Below are positions 25,868-33,824 of a stretch of DNA of 37,606 nt, one piece after another. The position numbers and the translations under genes were made by a program. Position 1 is the first letter of the stretch, and each line of letters starts with the position of its first letter. Below the pieces are notes generated by a model. It was given only the letters and a program-made list of their open reading frames with translations. It was not told where the DNA came from and did no database searches. This DNA is from Parabacteroides sp. (lineage in GTDB: Bacteria; Bacteroidota; Bacteroidia; Bacteroidales; Tannerellaceae), in contig JAQWBH010000011.1 of NCBI GenBank assembly GCA_028707405.1, positions 1 to 37,606 on the forward strand, given 5' to 3'.

Positions 25868-26887
25868 ATGTTTCGTTTTGCACATCCGGACTTTTTATAT
25901 TTGTTGTTCATACTTCCTATATTGTTTGCATTTTTTATACATGCAGTCATCAGTAAGAAAAGAGCAATAAAAAAATATGGTAATCCTCAATTGTTGAGCG
26001 AATTGATGCCAGAGGTATCACCTAAGCGTCAACAATTTAAATTTTGGTTGTTGTTCGGAGCCATTGTGATGGTGATTATTGTGATGGCGGGGCCGCAGTT
26101 TGGTTCCAAACTTGAGACTGTAAAACGTCAAGGCATTGAGATTATGGTTTGTTTGGATGTTTCTAATTCGATGATGGCGGAAGATGTAGCCCCTAATCGT
26201 TTGGATAAAGCCAAACAAATGTTGTCGAAACTTACAGATGGTTTTTCTAACGACAAGATGGGCTTAATTGTTTTTGCCGGTGATGCTTTTACGCAGTTGC
26301 CTATCACGTCCGATTATGTTTCGGCGAAGATGTTTCTATCGTCAATCAATCCTTCGATGGTTTCTACACAGGGAACAGCTATCGGATCCGCTATAGATTT
26401 GGCTATTCGTTCGTTTACACCGGATGAAAAATCATCAAAAGCTATTATTGTCATTACGGACGGCGAAAATCATGAAGATGATGCTGTTAAAGCGGCAACA
26501 GCAGCTTATGACAAGAAGATTCGCGTTAACGTCGTGGGAATGGGAGATCCTAAAGGTGCACCTATTCCTGTCGGGCAAGGTAATAACTACATGAAAGATG
26601 CAGGAGGAAACGTGGTGATTACCAAGCTAAGTGAGCAGATGTGTCAGGAAATAGCCGCTGCAGGACATGGGATATATGTCAGAACCGATAATTCAAACGG
26701 TGCTTTGCGTGCTTTACAGAAAGAGTTTGATAAGATGAACAAATCTGATGTAGAAAGTAAAGTATATTCAGAATATGACGATCATTTCCAGACATTTGCC
26801 TGGATTGCACTTGTCCTGTTAGTGTTGGATATTTTCACGTTGGACAGAAAAAATCGGATATTCAGAAAAATCAAATTATTCTCTTAA
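25868..26887 (+). CDS. batB: BatB, VWA-domain inner-membrane protein
   Basis: The 339 residues have hydrophobic segments at ~8-28 and ~58-75, a VWA domain and a C-terminal membrane segment (ending VLDIFTL). The MIDAS residues are present: D97-V-S99-N-S101, the STQGTAIGSAI threonine and VITDGENHE. It follows BatA after 13 bases and shares its domain plan, consistent with an old duplication. It probably sits in the same MoxR-driven complex. Confidence 0.92.
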   Translation: MFRFAHPDFLYLLFILPILFAFFIHAVISKKRAIKKYGNPQLLSELMPEVSPKRQQFKFWLLFGAIVMVIIVMAGPQFGSKLETVKRQGIEIMVCLDVSNSMMAEDVAPNRLDKAKQMLSKLTDGFSNDKMGLIVFAGDAFTQLPITSDYVSAKMFLSSINPSMVSTQGTAIGSAIDLAIRSFTPDEKSSKAIIVITDGENHEDDAVKAATAAYDKKIRVNVVGMGDPKGAPIPVGQGNNYMKDAGGNVVITKLSEQMCQEIAAAGHGIYVRTDNSNGALRALQKEFDKMNKSDVESKVYSEYDDHFQTFAWIALVLLVLDIFTLDRKNRIFRKIKLFS

Positions 26888-26898
26888 AAGTCTGAAAA

Positions 26899-27642
26899 AT
26901 GAGATATATGCGAAAGACAATTATATGGATGATGTTGTTAATGTTTTCTTCAGGGGCTGTTTTCGCTCAAAAGGCCGAGCGTAAGCATGTACGTGAAGGC
27001 AATGGATTATATAACAAGAAGAAATATACTGAAGCAGAGATAGCCTATAGAAAGAGTCTGGAGGTCAATCCCCGCTCTGTTGAAGGAACCTATAATTTGG
27101 GTAATGCATTATATAAACAGAAGAAATACTCTGAAGCAGGTCAGCAATATCAATTGTTGGGGGGAAGAGCTGAAAAGATAGCAAAAACGCCCGAAGGTAA
27201 AGCTCGTTTGGCACAGGTCTTCCATAATATGGGGAATATTGGCATGCAGAGTAAACAATATGCACAAAGCGTAGAAGCTTACAAGCAGTCTTTGCGTTTT
27301 AATCCGGATGATAACCAGACGCGTTATAATCTGGCTCTGGCACAGAAACTATTGAAAGATCAACAAAATCAGCAAAAACAAGATCAAAACAAAGATCAGA
27401 ATAAGGATAAGAATAAAGATCAGAACAAGCAAAATCAGCAGCAGCAAGACCAGCAGAGCAAACAGGATAACAAGAAAGATAATAAGACGCAAAAACAACC
27501 TCAGCAAAATGAGGAGATGAGTAAGGATAATGCTCAGCAGATGCTGGATGCTTTTTTGCAAGATGAAAAGAATACGCAAGAAAAAGTAAAAAAGGCGCAG
27601 GCTCAGCAGCAGCAGCGTAGGAAGATTGATAAACAATGGTAA
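26899..27642 (+). CDS. batC: BatC, TPR protein with Q/K/D/N-rich tail
   Basis: The 247 residues begin with a signal peptide (IIWMMLLMFSSGAVFAQ) followed by three TPR repeats (~30-155; for example GNGLYNKKKYTEAEIAYRKS and GTYNLGNALYKQKKYSEAG). A long low-complexity tail (~153-225) of Q, K, D and N follows. A short charged helix closes the protein. The start may be the ATG at 26899 or the one at 26908 (MRKTII). It is predicted to be periplasmic and to hold the Bat proteins together. It overlaps the longest possible batD frame. Confidence 0.9.
   Translation: MRYMRKTIIWMMLLMFSSGAVFAQKAERKHVREGNGLYNKKKYTEAEIAYRKSLEVNPRSVEGTYNLGNALYKQKKYSEAGQQYQLLGGRAEKIAKTPEGKARLAQVFHNMGNIGMQSKQYAQSVEAYKQSLRFNPDDNQTRYNLALAQKLLKDQQNQQKQDQNKDQNKDKNKDQNKQNQQQQDQQSKQDNKKDNKTQKQPQQNEEMSKDNAQQMLDAFLQDEKNTQEKVKKAQAQQQQRRKIDKQW
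27352..27512. repeat. low-complexity CAAAACAAGAT-like stretch within batC
   Basis: The DNA encoding the BatC tail is a run of near-repeats of AAAGATCAGAAC and CAGCAAAAT-type units. It gives a Q/K/D/N-rich protein and also a leucine-rich frame on the other strand, which is a shadow. Slippage could change its length between strains. Confidence 0.75.
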
Positions 27643-27668
27643 TGTTTGATACAAAAAATGATATAGAA

Positions 27669-29501
27669 ATGAGAAAAAGGGTTTTCTTATTGATTCTCTT
27701 TGCAACGTTAGGGTTGACAGTCGACGCAGCGAATGTTGTATTTAGAGCTTCGGCTCCACAAGCTGTCGCTATGGGAGAGAATTTTAGAATATCTTACACA
27801 GTAAATGCCGAAGGAAAGGATTTACGCGTGCCGGAACTTTCCGCTTTTGATGTTTTGTACGGGCCAACTACGTCAAATAGTATGAGTACGCAAATCATCA
27901 ATGGTAACATGACTTCGGAAGTCTCCATGACTTTTACGTATGTATTGCAGCCGAAAAGAGTCGGGACATTCAATGTTGCTCCGGCCACTATCAAAGTAAA
28001 AGGCGCAAATTATACATCGAATGCCTTGGTTATTAAAGTTCTTCCGGCTGATAAGGCAAATAGCGCTGCAGTACAAAATGACGGTGAAAGAGGTGGTAGT
28101 ACAGTCGCTGTTGGAAAAGGCGATTTGTTTCTGGCTATCAATGTTTCAAAACGGAATGTATATGAACAGGAAGGAGTTTTGGTCACTTTTAAGTTGTATG
28201 CTAATCCGAAAAAAGTGGATATTGCAGGTATTAATGATATTAAGTTGCCTGAGTTTGAAGGCTTTCTGACTCAAGATATTGAGCTGCCTCAAAATCGTCA
28301 GTTGACGCTTGAAAATTATAATGGACAAAACTACGGAGCAGTGGTTATTAAGCAGAGTGTTGTATATCCGCAGCGTTCAGGTCGACTTACAATCCCTTCG
28401 GGGCGATTGGAATTAGCATTGCGCATGGCTTCTCCTTCAAGAAGACCAAGAAGTGTTTTTGATTTGTTTGATGACAACAACACTATTGAAGTTAACAAGG
28501 TGGTCAACTCTGCTCCTGTAGCGATAGATGTACGGCCGCTGCCATCCGGCAAGCCGGCTTCGTTTTCGGGAGCTGTGGGTTCCTTTGGCATGACTACAAG
28601 TATCAGTTCAAATAAAGTTAAGACAAACGATGCCGTAACGATCAGGGTGAACATCACGGGAAATGGTAACATAAAACTTGTCAAGAATCCGGAAGTGAAG
28701 TTTCCAAATGATTTTGATGTATATGATCCGAAGGTGACAACCGATTTTAAAACAACTACAGCCGGTGCATCGGGCAGTAAAGTGATAGAATACATGGCTA
28801 TTCCGCGTTATGCAGGTGATTTTGATATCCCGCCTGTTTCTTTGTCGTTCTTTGACCCCAAGTCGGGAACTTACAAGACATTGGCATCATCCTCATTTAA
28901 GCTACATGTTGATAAAGGAGTCGGTGGTTCGAATGCACCTGTGGTATCCAATTTTAACAATAAGGAGAATGTGAAATATTTGGGTAAGGATATACGTTAT
29001 CTGAAGATTGATAATGTCCGGTTTGTTTCACGCGAAGAGGTGTTCTTTGGTTCGTTTATGTATATGTTGTGCTATATCATCCCGGCGATATTGTTTATTG
29101 TATTTTTTATTATATATCGTAAACAGATTAAGGAAAACGCTAATCTGGCATTGGTGCGTACCAAAAAAGCGAATAAGACAGCCGTACGGCGTTTGAAGAA
29201 TGCCGGTAAACTAATGAAGGATAACAAGAAAGAGGCGTTTTATGATGAAGTCTTACGTGCGTTGTGGGGTTATCTGAGTGATAAATTAAGTATACCTCAG
29301 GCACAGTTGACAAAAGATAATGTGGAGACAGAACTCAAAAAGTACGGTGTCGATGATGTATTGACCAATGAGTTTATGGATATTCTGAATACTTGTGAAT
29401 TCGCACGATATGCACCAGCTCAGGCTTCAGATGCAATGGATAAGTTATATGAATTGACAGTTGATGCTATCGGGAAAATGGAAAATACAATAAAAAAGTA
29501 G
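27669..29501 (+). CDS. batD: BatD, oxygen-tolerance protein
   Basis: The 610 residues belong to the BatD (oxygen tolerance) family. The ATG at 27669 starts a clean signal peptide (MRKRVFLLILFATLGLTVDA); upstream in-frame ATGs at 27636 and 27642 would overlap batC and bury the signal. Large periplasmic Ig-like beta domains fill ~25-455 (for example FNVAPATIKVKGANYTSNAL and PEVKFPNDFDVYDPKVT). One membrane segment lies at ~458-482, with a basic cytoplasmic helical tail similar to that of the short BatD-like protein encoded upstream. It is expected to span the inner membrane and link the VWA proteins to the periplasm. Confidence 0.92.
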   Translation: MRKRVFLLILFATLGLTVDAANVVFRASAPQAVAMGENFRISYTVNAEGKDLRVPELSAFDVLYGPTTSNSMSTQIINGNMTSEVSMTFTYVLQPKRVGTFNVAPATIKVKGANYTSNALVIKVLPADKANSAAVQNDGERGGSTVAVGKGDLFLAINVSKRNVYEQEGVLVTFKLYANPKKVDIAGINDIKLPEFEGFLTQDIELPQNRQLTLENYNGQNYGAVVIKQSVVYPQRSGRLTIPSGRLELALRMASPSRRPRSVFDLFDDNNTIEVNKVVNSAPVAIDVRPLPSGKPASFSGAVGSFGMTTSISSNKVKTNDAVTIRVNITGNGNIKLVKNPEVKFPNDFDVYDPKVTTDFKTTTAGASGSKVIEYMAIPRYAGDFDIPPVSLSFFDPKSGTYKTLASSSFKLHVDKGVGGSNAPVVSNFNNKENVKYLGKDIRYLKIDNVRFVSREEVFFGSFMYMLCYIIPAILFIVFFIIYRKQIKENANLALVRTKKANKTAVRRLKNAGKLMKDNKKEAFYDEVLRALWGYLSDKLSIPQAQLTKDNVETELKKYGVDDVLTNEFMDILNTCEFARYAPAQASDAMDKLYELTVDAIGKMENTIKK

Positions 29502-29505
29502 ATAT

Positions 29506-30273
29506 ATGAAAGTCAATATAAATATGAAGAGAATCGTATTCTTCCTTTTGGTTCAGTTAATGGGTGTTTCTGTTTTTGCTCAACAAACGACAATTAAAGA
29601 AGCAGAAGCCGCTTATAGGAAAGAAAATTATAATAAAGCGATTGAGTTGTACGAAAAGCTGCTGAAAGATAATGGAGAGTCGGCTTCTGTCTATTATAAT
29701 TTGGGAAATGCTTATTATAAGGCGGGCAAAGTAGCTCCGTCTATTTTGAATTATGAACGCGCTTTGATTTTAAATCCTGGTGATGGAGATATTCGTTTCA
29801 ATCTCCAGATGGCACGGTTAAAAGCTGTTGACAGGATTGAACCGGCAGGCGACTTTTTTCTGCTTCGTTGGTTTCATGCGATTGAAAACGTAAAGAGCGC
29901 CGATGCATGGGCGTGTATCAGTATTGTCTGCTTTATTTTGTTGATAGGTTGTCTCATATTATTCTTTTTCTCTAAGTATATTCGTTTGAAGAAACTAGGA
30001 TTTTATGGAGGTGTTGTTTTATTGCTTGCTGTGATATGTACTAACATATTTGCAGCAGATCAAAAGGACGATTTGATTAATAGAAAGTTTGCTATCATTT
30101 TTTCGCCTACGGTTACTATTAAAAGCTCTCCTGATACAAGCGGAACCGATTTGTTTATCTTGCATGAAGGGACAAAAGTTTGTATTAAGAGTACCCTGAG
30201 TGGCTGGAAAGAAATATCAACCGAAGATGGAAATGTAGGCTGGTTGCCAAGTACAGATATACAAATAATATAA
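29506..30273 (+). CDS. batE: BatE, TPR plus SH3b protein
   Basis: The 255 residues (from the ATG at 29506; 29524, MKRIVFFLLV, may be the real start) hold a signal sequence, two to three TPR repeats (~30-105; SVYYNLGNAYYKAGKVAPS), two membrane segments (~134-158 and ~165-182), and a C-terminal bacterial SH3 domain (~190-255; VTIKSSPDTSGTDLFILHEG, NVGWLPSTDIQII). This is the usual BatE plan. It follows BatD after four bases, and the PAP2 gene follows after 16 bases. Confidence 0.92.
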   Translation: MKVNINMKRIVFFLLVQLMGVSVFAQQTTIKEAEAAYRKENYNKAIELYEKLLKDNGESASVYYNLGNAYYKAGKVAPSILNYERALILNPGDGDIRFNLQMARLKAVDRIEPAGDFFLLRWFHAIENVKSADAWACISIVCFILLIGCLILFFFSKYIRLKKLGFYGGVVLLLAVICTNIFAADQKDDLINRKFAIIFSPTVTIKSSPDTSGTDLFILHEGTKVCIKSTLSGWKEISTEDGNVGWLPSTDIQII

Positions 30274-30289
30274 TCTGTTGGCATATAGC

Positions 30290-30979
30290 ATGGTAGAAAA
30301 GATATTAGTTTATGAGCGGGATGCATTTTTTGCACTTAATGGCAGCCATTACGAATTCCTTGATCGCTTTATGTGGCTTTTCTCAGGAAAGATTATATGG
30401 CTGCCATTAGCCGTTTTTGTTTTATGTGTTTTGTTATATAAACAAAACTGGCGCGAATCGTTGTTGATCGTTTTGGCTATTACTTTGACTATTACGTTAT
30501 GCGATCAGTTTGCTTCTCATATATGTAAACCTTATTTTATGCGCTTTCGCCCTACGCATCACCCGGATTTTATGTATCAGGTGAAAACGGTTTTTGATTA
30601 TAGGGGTGGTATGTATGGTTTTATCTCAAGCCATGCAGCTAATGCTTTCGGTTTTGCTACATTCATGGCTTATACTATGCGTAATCGCTTATTTACGTGG
30701 ACTATATTCTTTTGGGCAACCTTGAATTCTTATACCCGGATCTATCTGGGAGTTCATTTTATATCTGATATCGTAGCTGGGGCCTTGTCGGGGTTTGTCT
30801 TCGGATATTTGGTTTATCAATTATATAAATGGTTGCGAAATCACTGGATCGACAAATCATCGTTGCTGCAACCTGTATATTCGGAGAAACGTATTCGTTT
30901 GATTGTTTATGCGATAGCTTTTACTATTGTTGCCATTATGATTCTCAATGTTCCGCTTACTTGTTGGCTGCATAGATAA
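30290..30979 (+). CDS. PAP2-family membrane phosphatase at the end of the bat operon
   Basis: This 229-residue integral-membrane phosphatase of the PAP2 superfamily has its active site facing the periplasm. Motifs are K80-x6-R87-P88, S113-S-H115 in place of PSGH, and T149-R150-x5-H156-x3-D160. About six membrane segments are present. The second motif reads ISSHAAN, not PSGHA, but the catalytic histidine is kept. Known relatives act on undecaprenyl pyrophosphate or on lipid A phosphates (LpxE/LpxF); the sequence does not decide which. The ATG at 30290 is chosen; the longer frame uses a TTG at 30278. It follows batE by 16 bases and is probably co-transcribed. Confidence 0.88.
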   Translation: MVEKILVYERDAFFALNGSHYEFLDRFMWLFSGKIIWLPLAVFVLCVLLYKQNWRESLLIVLAITLTITLCDQFASHICKPYFMRFRPTHHPDFMYQVKTVFDYRGGMYGFISSHAANAFGFATFMAYTMRNRLFTWTIFFWATLNSYTRIYLGVHFISDIVAGALSGFVFGYLVYQLYKWLRNHWIDKSSLLQPVYSEKRIRLIVYAIAFTIVAIMILNVPLTCWLHR

Positions 30980-31025
30980 AGATGCCGTAAAGCATATTCT
31001 GTTTTGTTTTATTTTACCCAAATAA

Positions 31026-31057
31026 TTTGTCGTTCTTATTTTTATTGTCTAAGTTAG
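31026..31057 (+). promoter_or_regulatory. promoter of the small HTH gene
   Basis: TTTG (31026-31029), a 20-base spacer and TAAGTTAG (31050-31057) fit the Bacteroidetes -33/-7 pattern with one mismatch. This is the best-spaced two-part promoter I found in the window. Confidence 0.5.
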
Positions 31058-31102
31058 GCGCAAAATAGAAATGATTCATAAACCTTTTAAATAGTAGGAG
31101 TC

Positions 31103-31378
31103 ATGACAAAGACAATAACATTTAACGGACTTCGCAGGCTCAAGGATAGTCTGCCCGATGGAAGCACACATCGTATTGCTGAAGAATTAGGCCTTTCGGT
31201 TGAAACTGTTCGTAATTATTTTGGTGGACATAATTTCCAAGACGGGAAGAGTTGTGGTGTCCATATAGAACCGGGGCCTGACGGAGGTTTGGTTGTATTA
31301 GATGATACCACCATCTATGATCTTGCTATAGAAATATTAGAAGAAAAAACAAGTTTTCAGCAAGTACAAGTGGTGTAG
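31103..31378 (+). CDS. small HTH-containing protein
   Basis: This 91-residue protein has a helix-turn-helix at ~22-40 (THRIAEELGLSVETVRNYFG), followed by a short region with a conserved-looking HIEPGPDGGLVVLDD block. Proteins of this size and sequence are common as single genes in Bacteroidales and are annotated as DNA-binding proteins, with no known target. It has its own promoter and is followed by a clear hairpin terminator, so it is monocistronic. Confidence 0.85.
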   Translation: MTKTITFNGLRRLKDSLPDGSTHRIAEELGLSVETVRNYFGGHNFQDGKSCGVHIEPGPDGGLVVLDDTTIYDLAIEILEEKTSFQQVQVV

Positions 31379-31398
31379 CAAATTTAATTTGTAATTAG

Positions 31399-31437
31399 AA
31401 AATCTCATGACATACTTAGGCGGTTGTGAGATTTTTT
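31399..31437 (+). terminator. intrinsic terminator of the small HTH gene
   Basis: The arms AAAATCTCATGAC (31399-31411) and GTTGTGAGATTTT (31423-31435) make a 13-bp stem with two G-T pairs, an 11-base loop and a following T-rich run, 20 bases after the stop codon. Confidence 0.85.
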
Positions 31438-31490
31438 ATTTCTCAACATTCCAGTGTATCTAGTTGTTATATATGAAAAATACGAATATC

Positions 31491-32621
31491 ATGGAAGATA
31501 AATTAGTAACTTTAGCAATTCACACTTTTGAGAAAGCTCAGATTCTCAAAACGATGCTTGAAACAGAAGGAATAGAGGTCTATTTGCACAATGTAAATCA
31601 GATTCAACCGGTTGTTTCGGCAGGTGTTCGGGTACGAATTAAGGAAAGTGATCTGCCTCATGCTTTGCGTATTATTGAAGATAGTAAATGGTTCGCTCAG
31701 GAGACAGTTTCCCGGCAGGATGAAGACAAGAAGGATAAGAAGAAAAAAATTCTGATTCCCATAGATTTTTCTGATTATTCTATTAAAGCTTGCGAATTGG
31801 GTATCAATTATGCATCCAAAGTTGGTGCCGATGTTATGCTTATGCATGCTTACTTTAGTCCTTATTTTCCTTCGGCCATTCCGTTGGGTGATACTTTAGC
31901 TTATCAATCGTCGGAAGAAAGAGAGACAATGCAAAATGTTTTGAAACACGTTCAAAACGATATGAATGATATACACGCTTCTATAGAAAAGAAGATGAAC
32001 GAAGGCGAACTTCCTAAAGTGAAATATGATTGCATATTACGAGAAGGACTTCCGGAAGACGAAATAATCTCTTTCAGTAAGGAATATCATCCTACTCTGA
32101 TTGTTATGGGAACTCGTGGTAAGAGTCAAAAAGATATGGATTTAATCGGGAGTGTTACAGGAGAAGTGATTGAAGCTAATAATGTTCCGGTTTTGGCTGT
32201 GCCCGAAAATTTCCCGTATAATGATTTGGCAAAAGTTCAGAATGTCGCTTTTGCTACATCCTTCAACCAGCGCGATTTGCTGGCTTTCGATGAATTTATG
32301 GGAATAATGAAACCATATAAAAACAATATCTATATATTTAATATATCGACAAGCCATGATGAATGGAACGAGATTCGTCTTTCTGGTGTTAATCAGTACT
32401 TCAAGAAGCAATATCCGGAAGCGGATATAACACATCAAGTTCTTGCCGATGGCGATTTGTTACTTGCTGTTGAGAAGTTTATCCTTGAAAATCATATAGA
32501 TGTGATTGCATTGAGTACATATAGACGGAATATTTTGGCTCGAATGTTTAATTCGAGTATCGCGCGTCGTATGCTGTTCCATACCGATACATCTCTTTTG
32601 GTAATGCATGCAACGGCTTGA
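31491..32621 (+). CDS. tandem universal stress protein with DUF2007-like N-terminus
   Basis: The 376-residue cytoplasmic protein starts at the ATG at 31491 (MEDKLVTLAIHTFEK); an ATG at 31473 and a TTG at 31464 are in frame but less likely. Residues ~1-65 resemble the DUF2007 putative signal-transducing domain. A first UspA domain (~86-230) has the nucleotide-binding motif G-TR-G-KSQKDMDLI-G-S. A second UspA-like domain (~240-376) lacks a full G-x2-G-x9-G motif. The first domain probably binds ATP. The role is presumed stress response; nothing nearby shows a specific partner. Confidence 0.92.
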   Translation: MEDKLVTLAIHTFEKAQILKTMLETEGIEVYLHNVNQIQPVVSAGVRVRIKESDLPHALRIIEDSKWFAQETVSRQDEDKKDKKKKILIPIDFSDYSIKACELGINYASKVGADVMLMHAYFSPYFPSAIPLGDTLAYQSSEERETMQNVLKHVQNDMNDIHASIEKKMNEGELPKVKYDCILREGLPEDEIISFSKEYHPTLIVMGTRGKSQKDMDLIGSVTGEVIEANNVPVLAVPENFPYNDLAKVQNVAFATSFNQRDLLAFDEFMGIMKPYKNNIYIFNISTSHDEWNEIRLSGVNQYFKKQYPEADITHQVLADGDLLLAVEKFILENHIDVIALSTYRRNILARMFNSSIARRMLFHTDTSLLVMHATA

Positions 32622-32724
32622 GTTTACCTATATATAATGTATAGAAGTGTTTATAGGATCATTTTTGAAAGTATATGCTTTTTTTAAGGCGATGTAAAGA
32701 ATTGTGATATAGTATATTGTTTGA

Positions 32725-33321
32725 CTATTTTTGAATATTGTTGAACAAAAATATGATATTGGCCATAAAAAGGCGGACAGAAATGGCAAGCAGGATGATT
32801 CCGAAAAATTTGCGGATAATATAGATGCCGCCTTTTCCCAGTATGCGTTGAATTTGTTTTGTCAGCCGGATTACTATGTATACCCATATCATGTTTAGTA
32901 TTAAAGCAATAATAATGTTAATGCTTGCATATTCAGCACGTAGTGAAAGTAAAGTAGTAAATGCACCGGCACCGGCAACAAGTGGAAAAACTAATGGAAC
33001 TAAAGTGGCTTCTTTGATAGGTCCGAGGTTCTTGAATATTTCTACATCCAATATCATTTCAAGCGACATCAGAAATATGACTATAGAACCGGCAACAGCA
33101 AAAGATTCAATATCTACATGAAACAGTCGAAGCATATAGTCGCCTGCGTAAAAAAAGCCAAGCATCAGAAGAAAAGAGATAATTGTTGCTTTTGATGCAT
33201 TAACATCTCTACCTTTTTCTCTTAATGATATGATAATAGGTATAGAACCTATCATATCGATTACGGCAAACAATACGATGAACGCACTGATCATTTGTTG
33301 GAAGTTAAATTCTGAAAGCAT
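32725..33321 (-). CDS. MarC family (UPF0056) integral membrane protein
   Basis: The 198 residues form about six membrane segments. Family blocks are FAVIDMIGSIPIIISL near the start, VAGSIVIFLMSLEMI in the middle, and VPLVFPLVAGAGAFTTLL, the conserved MarC PL.aGPG-like loop. The family has no proven function; an early link to multiple antibiotic resistance was withdrawn. It converges on the universal stress gene and diverges from susC with a ~500-base gap. Confidence 0.92.
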   Translation of the reverse strand: MLSEFNFQQMISAFIVLFAVIDMIGSIPIIISLREKGRDVNASKATIISFLLMLGFFYAGDYMLRLFHVDIESFAVAGSIVIFLMSLEMILDVEIFKNLGPIKEATLVPLVFPLVAGAGAFTTLLSLRAEYASINIIIALILNMIWVYIVIRLTKQIQRILGKGGIYIIRKFFGIILLAISVRLFMANIIFLFNNIQK

Positions 33322-33411
33322 AAAATGAAATTTTTAATTGACGCACCGAAAGTACGCATAAAATTTAATTTTTCGTTTCATTTTAGTTAAACAAAATAAG
33401 TGGTATGAACT

Positions 33412-33419
33412 TATTTTTG
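33412..33419 (+). promoter_or_regulatory. -7-like element ahead of the orphan hairpin
   Basis: TATTTTTG matches TAnnTTTG. No good -33 box is present (TTAA at 21-base spacing). It would start an RNA of about 150 bases ending at the terminator at 33536-33576. Confidence 0.35.
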
Positions 33420-33535
33420 TTTTGTTTTGTTATTATTTTAGCAGAGATGGAAGCAAGTTCTTTATTCTTTATATTGTAAATCAATGTATTAAAGGTATTT
33501 GTTTTTCATATAAGTAGAGTTTGTTATTTGTTTTT

Positions 33536-33576
33536 GTCCGTGTGCAACTGTGAAGTTTCATACGGACTTTCTTTTT
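33536..33576 (+). terminator. strong hairpin terminator with GTGA tetraloop, no parent gene
   Basis: GTCCGTGTG pairs with CATACGGAC (one G-T pair), then a C/T mismatch, then AACT/AGTT closed by the GNRA-type loop GTGA. The stem is followed by TTTCTTTTT. This is a plus-strand intrinsic terminator. The nearest plus-strand gene upstream ends ~900 bases away with a minus-strand gene in between, so it must serve an unannotated RNA. Confidence 0.8.
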
Positions 33577-33646
33577 GAGATTATAGTTTTTATGATAGAA
33601 AAGATAAAATTTCCATTAAAAAATTTATTTGTTCGAAAATTTTATA

Positions 33647-33654
33647 TATTTTTG
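33647..33654 (+). promoter_or_regulatory. probable -7 promoter element of susC
   Basis: TATTTTTG matches TAnnTTTG, with no strong -33 box (TTTA at 19 bases). It would give a long leader of ~160 bases before the susC start. Confidence 0.45.
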
Positions 33655-33824
33655 GGGCGAGAATAGATAAGAATGAATAAATACTGTTGACTAAATATAA
33701 ACCTGTTTGGGGTTTTAGAAGGATGTGTGCCCCTCGAAGCTGTCTGTTTTTCTGCAAGTAAGCTAGTAAGGGCTACTGTGCGTCACGTGTTTTTAAGGAA
33801 TGTCTAACATAAAGAATGTGTATT

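Larger units (their letters stand above)
33322..33824. other. ~500-bp intergenic region between marC and susC
   Basis: Holds two plus-strand TAnnTTTG elements (33412-33419 and 33647-33654), a strong plus-strand hairpin terminator (33536-33576), a 10-codon open frame MEASSLFFIL (33447-33479), and a ~160-base susC leader. No protein gene of normal size and no tRNA is visible. AT content is high. Confidence 0.75.

Noticed and set aside
27349..27705. Leucine-rich 118-codon minus-strand frame that looks like a membrane protein
   Set aside because: It is the reverse complement of the low-complexity Q/K/D/N tail of batC; hydrophobicity follows from the repeat composition.
28331..28795. 154-codon frame on the minus strand inside batD
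   Set aside because: Antisense shadow of a well-supported gene; no recognisable domain.
31094..31105. AGGAG-like Shine-Dalgarno before the small HTH gene
   Set aside because: Only two bases separate it from the ATG, and Bacteroidetes genes rarely use such sites, so it is probably chance.
32627..32657. CCTATA/TATAGG inverted repeat after the stress-protein gene
   Set aside because: Only six pairs with a long AT loop; too weak to call a terminator, although a T-rich stretch follows.
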